Part shown: positions 9,511 through 18,029 of the stretch, piece after piece
Layout: the number at the start of each line of letters is the position of its first letter
Numbering within the stretch: the stretch's first letter is position 1
Source: JAAZNO01 sp012798275
Lineage (GTDB): Bacteria; Chloroflexota; Anaerolineae; B4-G1; SLSP01
Direction of reading: 5' to 3'
Assembly (NCBI GenBank): GCA_035347995.1
Contig: DAOPQD010000013.1
Span: 1 to 52,754, forward strand
Length of the DNA: 52,754 nt
Notes under the pieces: model-generated
Told to the model about the DNA's origin: nothing
What the model saw: the letters and a program-made list of their open reading frames with translations, nothing else
Databases searched by the model: none
Position numbers and translations under genes: made by a program

Positions 9511-9612
9511 CAGAAAATAACGATCAGTGAGCCATAAGTCGAGAGCTGTAGCAGCCTTCGATCACGACTCACACTCTCATTCTCGGTAGTGTGCCGGAAG
9601 AACATGTCAACT
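9511..9612 (-). repeat. Repeat A, copy 1 (candidate structured leader)
   Basis: About 100 bp in the leader of the LysM gene, recurring at 37849-37960 and 48057-48147. On the minus strand it holds a CGG/CCG mini-hairpin around CACACTA, then GTGAGTCG...GCTG-CTA-CAGC...CGACT, then TTATTTTC. Here 5-6 extra bases split the closing arm and the SD follows about 35 bp further on. Confidence 0.75.
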
Positions 9613-9685
9613 CTCAGGCCGCTATTTTTCAACGCTGATTCCTCTCAGCGGCTACAAATCTCCCGCGTGGGAAACAGCAGTGAGG

Positions 9686-9713
9686 ATTGTAACACAAGCG
9701 GTGAATGCGTCAA
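9686..9713 (-). promoter_or_regulatory. Promoter of the LysM gene
   Basis: Minus-strand -35 TTGACG (9708-9713), 16-bp spacer, -10 TACAAT (9686-9691) preceded by TGT (extended -10). It gives a leader of about 210 nt that includes repeat A. It diverges from the promoter at 9738. Confidence 0.7.
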
Positions 9714-9737
9714 TCCGGCCTCGCCTTCACGAAAGAT

Positions 9738-9765
9738 TTGCGCTTCTGCTCGCTTCTGGTATGAT
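9738..9765 (+). promoter_or_regulatory. Promoter of the large GT-C run
   Basis: -35 TTGCGC (9738-9743), 16-bp spacer, -10 TATGAT (9760-9765) with TGG upstream. The -10 ends 8 bp before the ATG at 9774, so a leaderless message is likely. Confidence 0.65.
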
Positions 9766-9773
9766 CAAGCCGA

Positions 9774-11702
9774 ATGTGCACAGCAATGGTCCGCAAGTCC
9801 ACAGGTATCATACTGCTGGCAACTGCAGCAGTCGCCATCGTATTGACGCTGCTCCTCTACTATCCAGCCCTGCAGCTGCCGCTCTGGGCCGACGATCTCC
9901 TGCAGGTACCGTGGGTCAAAGCCACTCGCTTTGCGGAGCTCTGGCGCACCGTCGGTCCCTACGAGGATTACCGACCCTTGCACTTCAGCCTGTGGCGCGG
10001 CTTGCTGGCGCTTTCGGGCCGTCTCGAGCCGTGGATGTTGCATTTGCTCAATCTCGTCGGCCATGCGCTGAGCAGTGGCCTCGTCGGGCTTTTGGCCGCC
10101 CGCTACTCCCGGCGTCCCTGGGAAGCGGCGCTTCTCGGCACGGGCTTCTTCGCCCTGTTCCCCTTCGCCTACGACACCGTCCTGTGGGCCAGCTCCTTTT
10201 CCTATCCGCTGACCCTCATCCTCGCCCTGGCAGCGCTGCTGCTATACTCACAGGCCCATTCCAATGGAAAGGTCGGCCTGCACGTCGCGGGGCTGCTGCT
10301 CACGGCGCTGGCGGGTTTCGCCTACGAGGGCGGCGTGATGGTGGGGGTCAGCGTGGTCTGGACCGAGGTTTGCCTGCACCGCCGCCCCTTTTCGCGCTGG
10401 AGCCTGGCCTATCTGGCCGCTTCGCTCCTCCCCTTCGCCGTCATCACGACCATTTCACCCGCGATGCCCACGGAATTCCTCACCGGGTTGCACCCCAGCT
10501 ACAATCTCGTCATCGCGCTGCAATGCCTGGTGTTCCCCCTCGCGCCGCTGGCTGAACCGCTCGCCCACCTGAGCGGCCTCAGCGACATCACGGTGCTGGT
10601 CATCCTCGGCGCGGGCGCGCTGATAGGCGCAGGAGTCTGGCTTTACCGGCGGCAGGTCTATCGCAGCGCCCTCTTCGGACTGGGCTGGGCGGCGCTGTGG
10701 AGCATCATTCCGCTCGCCACCCAGGCTTTCAACTGGTATCGAGATCCGCCGCGCGTCTTCTACCTCAGCGCCGCCGGGATCGCCCTCCTGTGGGCAACCC
10801 TCGTGGAGCAGCTGCCGCCTCAGCACTGGGGAACGCGAGCGCGCGTCCTGACGCAGGTCGGGCTCAGCCTGCTCCTCCTCGCGCCGGGGGCCGCCTTCGT
10901 CAAACAGGAAGTAACGCTGCACCAGCACGTCGGCGAGCTGCTGTGGTCCACAGCGAGCCAGGCAGAAACGCATTCCGGCACGCTGTTCATCAACCTACCT
11001 GGCCGCATCACCTTCGCCGGGCGACGCTATCCGCTGGGACATGAAGGTGCCATCCCGCTGCCGCCCCCCACGGATGGGGAACTGTGGCTCGCCGTCCACA
11101 GCGGGGGAACGCTCCAGGCGACAGCGCGGGCCATGGGCGCCATTCTGCCGCCGACGCCCTATCTCCTGGAGCTGGCAGACGCCGCGGTAGATGGCACGAG
11201 CTTGCGCGCCGCGACCCAGATCATGCAAGTGCGCTATCAGCCCGACACGTTGAGCCTCGCGCCCCTGGGACGGGTCATCCCGGAGCAAACACCGCCGACC
11301 CACGTCGCCGGGACCTTCATCAGCCCGGCGGGCGCCCGGCTCATGTTGCGCCGTGCCGCTTGCCGCCAGACGCCGCCGGCAGAAATCACGGTCGAAATCG
11401 AATGGCAGACCCTCTCCAAGATGCCGGGCGCGCCCACGGTTTTCACGCACTGGTGGGACGCCCAAGGGACGCTCCTGACCCAGGCCGACGGGGATCCGCT
11501 GGGGGGACTGTATCCGCTCGCCCAATGGGAGCCGGGGGAAGTCGTGCAGGAGACACGACTAATCGAGACCGCCGTCCTGACGGGAACGGTGACGCTGGGC
11601 ATTTGGGATCCGGAAAGCGGGACGCGCTGGCAGGCGACCGCGGCAGACGGGCAGCTGCTGGCGGACGGCAGTTTTGTCCTGCCGCCCTGTACGCCGCCGT
11701 GA
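9774..11702 (+). CDS. GT-C-like polytopic membrane protein
   Basis: A 642-residue membrane protein, paralogous by eye to the minus-strand gene at 2132. First membrane segment about 10-30, W-A-D-D motif (38-41), Y-E-D-Y-R-P-L about 20 residues later, and about ten further hydrophobic segments to about residue 375. The soluble C-terminal part contains F-T-H-W, T-Q-A-D-G-D and Q-W-E-P-G-E elements of the shared GT-C C-terminal domain. The promoter position favours the ATG at 9774; an ATG four codons later is the alternative. First gene of a ten-gene run with gaps of at most about 100 bp. Presumed lipid-linked-sugar-dependent transferase, but the catalytic assignment is uncertain. Confidence 0.8.
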   Translation: MCTAMVRKSTGIILLATAAVAIVLTLLLYYPALQLPLWADDLLQVPWVKATRFAELWRTVGPYEDYRPLHFSLWRGLLALSGRLEPWMLHLLNLVGHALSSGLVGLLAARYSRRPWEAALLGTGFFALFPFAYDTVLWASSFSYPLTLILALAALLLYSQAHSNGKVGLHVAGLLLTALAGFAYEGGVMVGVSVVWTEVCLHRRPFSRWSLAYLAASLLPFAVITTISPAMPTEFLTGLHPSYNLVIALQCLVFPLAPLAEPLAHLSGLSDITVLVILGAGALIGAGVWLYRRQVYRSALFGLGWAALWSIIPLATQAFNWYRDPPRVFYLSAAGIALLWATLVEQLPPQHWGTRARVLTQVGLSLLLLAPGAAFVKQEVTLHQHVGELLWSTASQAETHSGTLFINLPGRITFAGRRYPLGHEGAIPLPPPTDGELWLAVHSGGTLQATARAMGAILPPTPYLLELADAAVDGTSLRAATQIMQVRYQPDTLSLAPLGRVIPEQTPPTHVAGTFISPAGARLMLRRAACRQTPPAEITVEIEWQTLSKMPGAPTVFTHWWDAQGTLLTQADGDPLGGLYPLAQWEPGEVVQETRLIETAVLTGTVTLGIWDPESGTRWQATAADGQLLADGSFVLPPCTPP

Positions 11703-11714
11703 GATCGAGGCGAG

Positions 11715-13913
11715 ATGAAACAGCGGCTGATGTCCACAGAACTTGCCCCCCTGCTGGCCCTCGCGGGCGTCGTGCTGCTATTCTTCTGGCCCGTGTGGAT
11801 TGCGGGATACACCTTTCCGCAAGGGGGCGGCGATTTGTGGGGGCAGCTCTACCCCGTGTGGACCTACGTCGCCGAATGGCTGCGGCGCGGGATCTTCCCG
11901 CTGTGGAGCACGCGCATGATGGCCGGCGATCCCATCATCGCCGAAGCGCAATACGGCCTGCTCAACCCGCTCAACTGGCCGCTGTTCCTGTTCTCGCCGA
12001 TTCCTGAATGGCTGGTGCTGTTGCGCGCCATGTTTCCGCTCTGGTGGGCGGGTGCCGGCCTGTATCTCTACCTGCGACGCAGCCGGTTATGGCGCCTCCG
12101 CCGCAGCGCCGCGCTGACGGGCGCCATCGCCTACATGCTGTGCGATTCCTTCATCATCCACCTGGGACATCCGCAGTTCAACGATGCGATGGCCTGGCTG
12201 CCCTGGGCCTTCTGGGCAGTCGAAGGGGCCGCACGGCGCAAACGCGCGCTCCCGCTGGCCGCGGGGACGCTGGCGCTCATCCTCCTCTCCGGGCACGGCC
12301 AGGCGTCGCTGTACAGCGCGTTGGCGGTGGGGATCTACGCCCTCTGGCAGCTGCCCGCGCGCGACTTGCGCGTCGCCATGAAACGCGGCGGACGGTTGCT
12401 CCTGGCCGGCCTCCTCGCCGCGCTGCTGGTGATGCCGATGCTGTTGCCCGGCCTGGAGCGCTTGCCCTACACGGTACGCGGTCAGACGCCCGAAGCAGCT
12501 CGCAGCGGCGCGCAGTTGATGCTCAGTGGGCTGATTGATTTCGTCACGCCGCTGTATCACGGACGGGGCATGCGGGGTTCGTGGCTGGGCTGGGCCCGCA
12601 TGGAGACGGGCTACATGGGGCTGACGGGGCTGCTGCTGGTCGGGCTGGGGCTGGTGACCGGCTTCAAACAGCGCCGCACCTGGTTCACGCTGCTGCTGGG
12701 CGGTCTGGCCTACGCCTACGCGCGCGGCTACGACGGTCCGCTCTACCCCCATCTGGCGCACCTGCCCCTCTTCTCCGAATCGTGGCGCACGGTGCGCGCC
12801 GTCTTCGTCCTCTCGCTGGCGCTGGCCCTCGCCGCCGCGCTGGGGATGCAGGCCCTCGACAGGTCCCATCGCCGCGCCCTGCGATACGGCGCCGTCGTCT
12901 GCGGCTTGCTCGGCGCGGGTCTCTGGCTCGGCGCACCGGGATGGCTCGAGGCGGTCCCCGCGGGCGCGCCGCGAGCACAGGCGCTCACCGGCTTGCGTTT
13001 CGCCGCGGTGCTGTGCGCCGGCAGCGCGCTCTGGCTGTTGCTGGGCAGCTGGCGGCCAACGCTGGGTCGCGCCGGGCTACTGCTGCTGCTAACCGCGGAG
13101 CTGGTCGCGCTGGGAGCCCTCGTCGAGACCGAAGCGCGCGCCGCCGCGCCCGAACCCTACGCCGACGCCCTCGCGTTCCTGCGCAGCGATGCGGGCTGGT
13201 TCCGGGTGGACATTGACGCCGCGGCGCGCGGGTTGTGGTCGCCGGCGGGATTGCAGGCCGACGGCTTCGACGTGCCCCAGAGCACCGGCAATCCCATGGA
13301 TCTGCAAAGCGCATTGCAATTCTACTGGAGCATCCCGGATAAGGGCGCGCCGGCCTATCAGCTCTTCGGGGCCAAATACATCATCGTCCCTAAGGGTGCG
13401 CAGCCAGGCGGTCCGGGAATCTGGCCCGTCTACACCGACAATCCCTGGGTGGACATTCACCTGAACACCCGCGCGCTCAATCGCGTCTGGATGGTGTACG
13501 CCACGCAAAATGTGACAGACACGGGCGCCGCGATGCTGGCGACGCTCGATCCCACATTCGACCCCCAGCACACGGCGATCGTCGAGCAAGGACCCGTGCT
13601 GCAAGGGGACGGCGAATTCACGCTGGAGGTGCGGGCCTATGGCCCCAACCGCGCCGAGTTCGGCGTCAAGACCAGCGCGCCGGGGCTTTTCATCCTCTCG
13701 GACACGTACTATCCCGGCTGGGAAGCCTTCATGGATGGGACGCCGGCGTCGCTCATCCGCACCGACGCCATCTTTCGCGGGGTGCTGGTGCCCGCAGGGG
13801 AACATATAGTTACTTTCTGCTTCACCCCTGGGACTCTCAAATACGGTATAATTGCATTTTTATATTCTCTTATAATAATATACAAGATATTTTTAAGAGA
13901 GGTATTCCAATGA
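11715..13913 (+). CDS. YfhO-like membrane protein
   Basis: A 732-residue polytopic protein resembling the YfhO family (GT-C-like, implicated in glycosylation of cell-wall or lipid carriers in Firmicutes). Visible hallmarks are the G-G-D-L-W-G-Q-L-Y-P loop after the first membrane segment, the P-L-W-S-T-R-M-M-A-G-D-P-I stretch, and the C-terminal soluble segment D-T-Y-Y-P-G-W-E-A-F-x-D-G followed by R-G-V-x-V-P-A-G-E-H and a last membrane helix. It starts 12 bp after the previous stop. The last ~36 codons are strikingly AT-rich compared with the rest of the gene and pass without break into the AT-rich next gene, which overlaps it by ATGA. Confidence 0.85.
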   Translation: MKQRLMSTELAPLLALAGVVLLFFWPVWIAGYTFPQGGGDLWGQLYPVWTYVAEWLRRGIFPLWSTRMMAGDPIIAEAQYGLLNPLNWPLFLFSPIPEWLVLLRAMFPLWWAGAGLYLYLRRSRLWRLRRSAALTGAIAYMLCDSFIIHLGHPQFNDAMAWLPWAFWAVEGAARRKRALPLAAGTLALILLSGHGQASLYSALAVGIYALWQLPARDLRVAMKRGGRLLLAGLLAALLVMPMLLPGLERLPYTVRGQTPEAARSGAQLMLSGLIDFVTPLYHGRGMRGSWLGWARMETGYMGLTGLLLVGLGLVTGFKQRRTWFTLLLGGLAYAYARGYDGPLYPHLAHLPLFSESWRTVRAVFVLSLALALAAALGMQALDRSHRRALRYGAVVCGLLGAGLWLGAPGWLEAVPAGAPRAQALTGLRFAAVLCAGSALWLLLGSWRPTLGRAGLLLLLTAELVALGALVETEARAAAPEPYADALAFLRSDAGWFRVDIDAAARGLWSPAGLQADGFDVPQSTGNPMDLQSALQFYWSIPDKGAPAYQLFGAKYIIVPKGAQPGGPGIWPVYTDNPWVDIHLNTRALNRVWMVYATQNVTDTGAAMLATLDPTFDPQHTAIVEQGPVLQGDGEFTLEVRAYGPNRAEFGVKTSAPGLFILSDTYYPGWEAFMDGTPASLIRTDAIFRGVLVPAGEHIVTFCFTPGTLKYGIIAFLYSLIIIYKIFLREVFQ

Positions 13914-16138
13914 ATAAAGAAGGTAAACTCCTATGGGTACTAATCGCGCTATTCCTCTTAATAGGCGGTTGGTACAGTGTAGCTATCCCTCTTGGCGAAG
14001 GTGTAGATGAGGTACCACATTTTGATTATGTGCGTTATGTAAAAGAAAACCATGCTTTGCCAATACAACCGTGGCAAGATAATGGTCGCCCCCTCCTTGT
14101 TTCAATGGGACATCATCCCCCATTGTATTATGTACTTAACGCCCTGGTAATTGCAGGTATAAACACCGACGATTTTTCTACTACATTCATACCCAATCCG
14201 CACTTTGAATGGGGTGGGAATTACCACAATGATGGCTGGAATGTTTATCTTCACCCGCCTGTTCAGGATTGGCCATGGCGTAACAGTGTATTGGCAATGC
14301 ATCTGGTGCGTTTTACAACGCTATTACTTGGAGCTATAACGCTCTATGCAACATATCAAATTGGTACACAACTCTTCCCCAACACCCCTTGGATTCCGCT
14401 TACCAGCATAGCATGGCTTGCATTCAATCCTTCCTTTGTTTTTATGGCATCAACGGTTCATCACGACACCCTCATGGCAGCTGTTTTTACACTTGGGCTA
14501 TGGTGGTTAAGCACTCTCTCTAAAACAAACCTCTCTCCCCAACGCGGCGTTATCGGAGGCTTATTATTAGGTGCGGCGATGCTAACCAAACTGTCAGGTT
14601 TCAGCCTTGTCGCTGTCTATGGCCTCACTTTTGCATATTTCGCATTCCGGAATCGCTCTCTAAAGACTATACTTCCTTGTGCTGGCAGCACCTTCTTAAT
14701 AGCCTTCATGGTGGCAGGCTGGTGGTATCTACGAAACTGGTATTTATATGATGACCTGCTGGGTTGGGGGATGTTTAGAAATATTCATGCACATATGTTA
14801 CGGCAAGGCAGCTTTACATGGGATACTTTCACGCATGAATTTCTCTATCAATTAGGGCAAACTTTCTGGGGCGCATATGGATATATGCATATTGTATTTC
14901 CAGAAGATCGCTGGTTAAACCTATGGAAAGGGGCAGCAATTTTATGCCTCATCGCCGTAGGAGTAATATGGCATAAACGGAAATCCTGGTTCACAGGCAA
15001 GCAACTAGAGATATGGGGAATTTTAGGAAATGGCTTGTTGTGGTTATTTCTATCATTCGTGAGCTTCGCTATCTCCACTAGTGGCGCCGGTCATGCACGA
15101 TATTTATTCGGCGGCGTGACCATCTTTGTACTGCTACTAGCTATTGGGAGCCATGCATTAACCTGTTTTAAGTATCAGCCCATTATCACCCTTGTTATAA
15201 CTATAGGCTTAGCCGCCTATAGTATCTTACTTCCAGTAAAATACATCCTCCCCCTATATCCATCAACAAACACTTTTATAGTTTCCCAATTACCGAACGA
15301 AACCACCATCACCAATATTCATTTCGGTCAAGACCTTACACTAGTTGGTTACAAAATTGGCACGCCAAATAAATATGGACAAACAGATTTAGAATTATAC
15401 TGGCAAACAAACTCTGAACATTCCCCAGACCTTTATGTCAATCTCTATTTGCGCCAAGCAGACAACACCCTAATATTACAATATAATTTTTGGCCCATTC
15501 CAAGCTTTTCAACCGTTGGCTGGGAACCCCATACGATTTATATCAGCCAACGCACACTTCAAATTCCACCGGGCACACCACCCTCAGAACTACAGTTAGG
15601 TCTGACAATAACCGAGGGGCGAAACGGAATAGCACTCACACCTAAAAACGCCAAGCTGATTAATGCTACAGAAGCGGTTGTTGCCGTACTACAATTGCAA
15701 TCAACCGTTGTATTCGCAGAGGAGATCAAATACCCCCGTGCAGACGTTTTTGAAGCTAATATTGAACTGTTAGGATACAACATATCTCCACCTCCTTACC
15801 GCGCCGGACAAGCTTTGGATCTGACCCTGTATTGGCGATCTAAAAGCCCTATTCAACAACAATTAGTTGTTTTTGTTCACGTTCTCAACAGCGAAGGTCA
15901 ATTAGTTGCACAGCATGATAGCGCACCCAATCAGGGTCGTGCTCCCACCACTCTCTGGCAGCCAGGAACCATTGTCACTGATCTACATCCAATTGTTCTA
16001 ACCGAGAATCTACCTTCGGGTACATATACGCTCTCAATCGGCATATATGATTGGCCCAGCATTCAAAAATTGAAAATATCAGGAGGGCCATTCAAAGACA
16101 AAGACGCATTGATAATTAGCACAATTGAACTACCATGA
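13910..16138 (+). CDS. AT-rich GT39-like membrane glycosyltransferase
   Basis: A 742-residue GT-C protein. First membrane segment about 8-27, then G-E-G-V-D-E-V-P-H-F-D-Y with the acidic pair D33/E34, H-H-P-P-L-Y-Y about 35 residues on, and about ten membrane segments. A soluble tail carries two copies of a β-sandwich-like unit; the second has F-V-H-V-L, L-W-Q-P-G and S-G-T-Y-T-L-S-I-G-I-Y. It overlaps both neighbours by ATGA. Base composition and codon use differ sharply from flanking genes (many A/T third positions), a sign of acquisition from another lineage. The AT-rich zone spans about 13803-16190, slightly more than the gene itself. A PMT-type role is inferred from the fold. Confidence 0.85.
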   Translation: MNKEGKLLWVLIALFLLIGGWYSVAIPLGEGVDEVPHFDYVRYVKENHALPIQPWQDNGRPLLVSMGHHPPLYYVLNALVIAGINTDDFSTTFIPNPHFEWGGNYHNDGWNVYLHPPVQDWPWRNSVLAMHLVRFTTLLLGAITLYATYQIGTQLFPNTPWIPLTSIAWLAFNPSFVFMASTVHHDTLMAAVFTLGLWWLSTLSKTNLSPQRGVIGGLLLGAAMLTKLSGFSLVAVYGLTFAYFAFRNRSLKTILPCAGSTFLIAFMVAGWWYLRNWYLYDDLLGWGMFRNIHAHMLRQGSFTWDTFTHEFLYQLGQTFWGAYGYMHIVFPEDRWLNLWKGAAILCLIAVGVIWHKRKSWFTGKQLEIWGILGNGLLWLFLSFVSFAISTSGAGHARYLFGGVTIFVLLLAIGSHALTCFKYQPIITLVITIGLAAYSILLPVKYILPLYPSTNTFIVSQLPNETTITNIHFGQDLTLVGYKIGTPNKYGQTDLELYWQTNSEHSPDLYVNLYLRQADNTLILQYNFWPIPSFSTVGWEPHTIYISQRTLQIPPGTPPSELQLGLTITEGRNGIALTPKNAKLINATEAVVAVLQLQSTVVFAEEIKYPRADVFEANIELLGYNISPPPYRAGQALDLTLYWRSKSPIQQQLVVFVHVLNSEGQLVAQHDSAPNQGRAPTTLWQPGTIVTDLHPIVLTENLPSGTYTLSIGIYDWPSIQKLKISGGPFKDKDALIISTIELP

Positions 16139-18024
16139 CAGGAAAAACAAATAGGACAAATTTGTTAGTATTGGCAATTATGCTTCTGGCAGCCATGCTG
16201 CGTCTCCCCACCCTCGATAAACAATCCTTCTGGGTGGATGAAAGCTACGCGGTGTGGTTCATTGATCGCCCGTTCAATGAGGCCCTGCAGCTCATTATCA
16301 CGCCTGAAAACAACGGCCCGCTGTATTTTCTGTTGTTGTGGGGCTGGCATCGCCTGGCCGGCCCCTCGGATTTTGCCGTGCGCTATCTTTCAGCGCTGTG
16401 TGGCGTGCTGAACATCGCCGTGCTCTGGCAGCTGGGGCGCACGTGGTTCAATCGGCGTGTGGGAAGCTGGGCCGCGTTGCTGATGGCGCTCTCTCCCTTT
16501 GCGATCTGGTACGCGCAAGAAGCAAAGATGTACGCCCTGCACATGCTGCTGGCGACGCTGGCGCTGCTGCTGCTCACCCGCGCCCTGCGCCGGATGCGCT
16601 GGCAGCACTGGCTGGCCTACGTCCTTTGCGTCAACCTCCTGGCCTACAGTCACTTCTTCGGCGCGTTCACCATTGCGGCGCAGGGGATGCTGGTCCTCAT
16701 CACCACCTGGCACGACTGGCGGCGGCTCGGCGCCTACGTCGGCGCGATGGCGCTTTCGGCGCTGCCGTATCTTCCCGTGCTGCGCTTTGCCTGGACGCTG
16801 CTGCCGACCTTCCAGATGCAGGATCCCAGCAAGCGTTTCGTCCCGCTGCCTCAGATGCTGCGTGAGTTGTTGCTGGAGTTCAGCGTCCGCGCCTGGAGTT
16901 GGGAACACGAGGGGCTGTGGCTATTCGGCCTGAGCGCGTTGCTCGTGGGAGGGATGCTCGCGGCATGGCGTCGCGGGTGGCGCGCGGGCGCCTGGCTCAC
17001 CGGCCTGCTGATCTTCCCCCTGCTGCTCTTCTATCCGGTTTCATTCAGAATCCCGGTCTTCACGCCCAAATACCTCAGCGCGATTTTCCCCATCTTCTTG
17101 CTGATCCTGGCGCTGGCAGTGGAAACCTTGCGCCGCCGGCAATCGCTGCTCGCGTTGGGCGCGGTAGCCGTCCTCCTGCTGGGACAGACCCAGGCCGAGC
17201 TCCGCGATCTGAACGACCCGGCATTTCAACGCACGGATTGGCGCTTCGTGGCGCAGTATCTCGAAGATCACGGCGCGCCCGATGATATTATCGTCATCTA
17301 CACCGACTACATGGACCGCGTCCTCAGCCGGTATTACCGGGGGCCCATCAAAATTTTCTCTTATCCGTATGATCCCAAAGCGCCGGAGCCGCTCTACGAG
17401 AAACTGCAAGGCGAAGGGTTTGGCCGACTCTGGCTGGTACTCCATCATGATCTTGTGTACGCGCCCGATCACCGGCTCATCGAAGCGGCAAGCGAGCGCT
17501 TCCCCAAAATCACGGGGCAATATCCCACCCTCGGACAAATTCGGCTGCTCGGATTCGACATGAACTGGCGTCACACGCAGCTTCCGGCTGCCGCCGCGCC
17601 GGTAGATTTCACCTTCGAGAACGGCCTGCACCTCGTGGGCTATCAGGTAGACGCGACGCGCCTGCCCGCCACGGAGGAGGTGAGCCATCCGCCCAGCAAT
17701 TGGATGCATCTGACGACGTATTGGAAGCGCACGACAGAGGCCGCGCCCGATCCCCCGCGCCTGGACGGGCTGCTCACCGATGCGGGCGGAGGGGTGTGGG
17801 GCCGCGAGCTGGTGTACGCTCCCACTGTCTTCGATTTCGATCCGCCCGCGCAATGGCCCGCCGACGCCATCATCGAGGCTCACCTGGACGTCAATCTCAA
17901 TCCCGTCACGCCGCCGGGGATGTACCGTTTGGCGGTCGCTCTGGAAAACACGGCAGGCGAACGCATCCCCCTCGTCAGCGGGGAAGCGGAAGCGCTGCTC
18001 ACCCCCATCGAGATCATCAAGTAA
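16135..18024 (+). CDS. PMT/ArnT-type (GT39) membrane glycosyltransferase
   Basis: A 629-residue classical GT39-type protein. Membrane segment 9-24, then Q-S-F-W-V-D-E-S-Y-A with catalytic-type D35/E36, N-N-G-P-L-Y-F, R-Y-L-S-A-L-x-G, and A-L-S-P-F-A-I-W-Y-A-Q-E-A-K-M-Y, the conserved loop motif of this family. It has about ten to twelve hydrophobic segments and a soluble tail of about 150 residues with an L-H-L-V-G-Y strand and T-P-P-G-M-Y-R-L near the end. It should use a polyprenyl-phosphate sugar donor on the outer face of the membrane. The first ~18 codons are AT-rich like the preceding gene, then composition turns GC-rich abruptly near 16190. ATGA overlap with the previous gene. Confidence 0.9.
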   Translation: MTGKTNRTNLLVLAIMLLAAMLRLPTLDKQSFWVDESYAVWFIDRPFNEALQLIITPENNGPLYFLLLWGWHRLAGPSDFAVRYLSALCGVLNIAVLWQLGRTWFNRRVGSWAALLMALSPFAIWYAQEAKMYALHMLLATLALLLLTRALRRMRWQHWLAYVLCVNLLAYSHFFGAFTIAAQGMLVLITTWHDWRRLGAYVGAMALSALPYLPVLRFAWTLLPTFQMQDPSKRFVPLPQMLRELLLEFSVRAWSWEHEGLWLFGLSALLVGGMLAAWRRGWRAGAWLTGLLIFPLLLFYPVSFRIPVFTPKYLSAIFPIFLLILALAVETLRRRQSLLALGAVAVLLLGQTQAELRDLNDPAFQRTDWRFVAQYLEDHGAPDDIIVIYTDYMDRVLSRYYRGPIKIFSYPYDPKAPEPLYEKLQGEGFGRLWLVLHHDLVYAPDHRLIEAASERFPKITGQYPTLGQIRLLGFDMNWRHTQLPAAAAPVDFTFENGLHLVGYQVDATRLPATEEVSHPPSNWMHLTTYWKRTTEAAPDPPRLDGLLTDAGGGVWGRELVYAPTVFDFDPPAQWPADAIIEAHLDVNLNPVTPPGMYRLAVALENTAGERIPLVSGEAEALLTPIEIIK

Positions 18025-18029
18025 GCGCC

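Noticed and set aside
17700..18029. N-terminal extension of the GT-C gene at 18030
   Set aside because: The extra 110 residues are an arginine-rich shadow frame inside the previous gene; the ATG at 18030 starts a normal membrane N-terminus.
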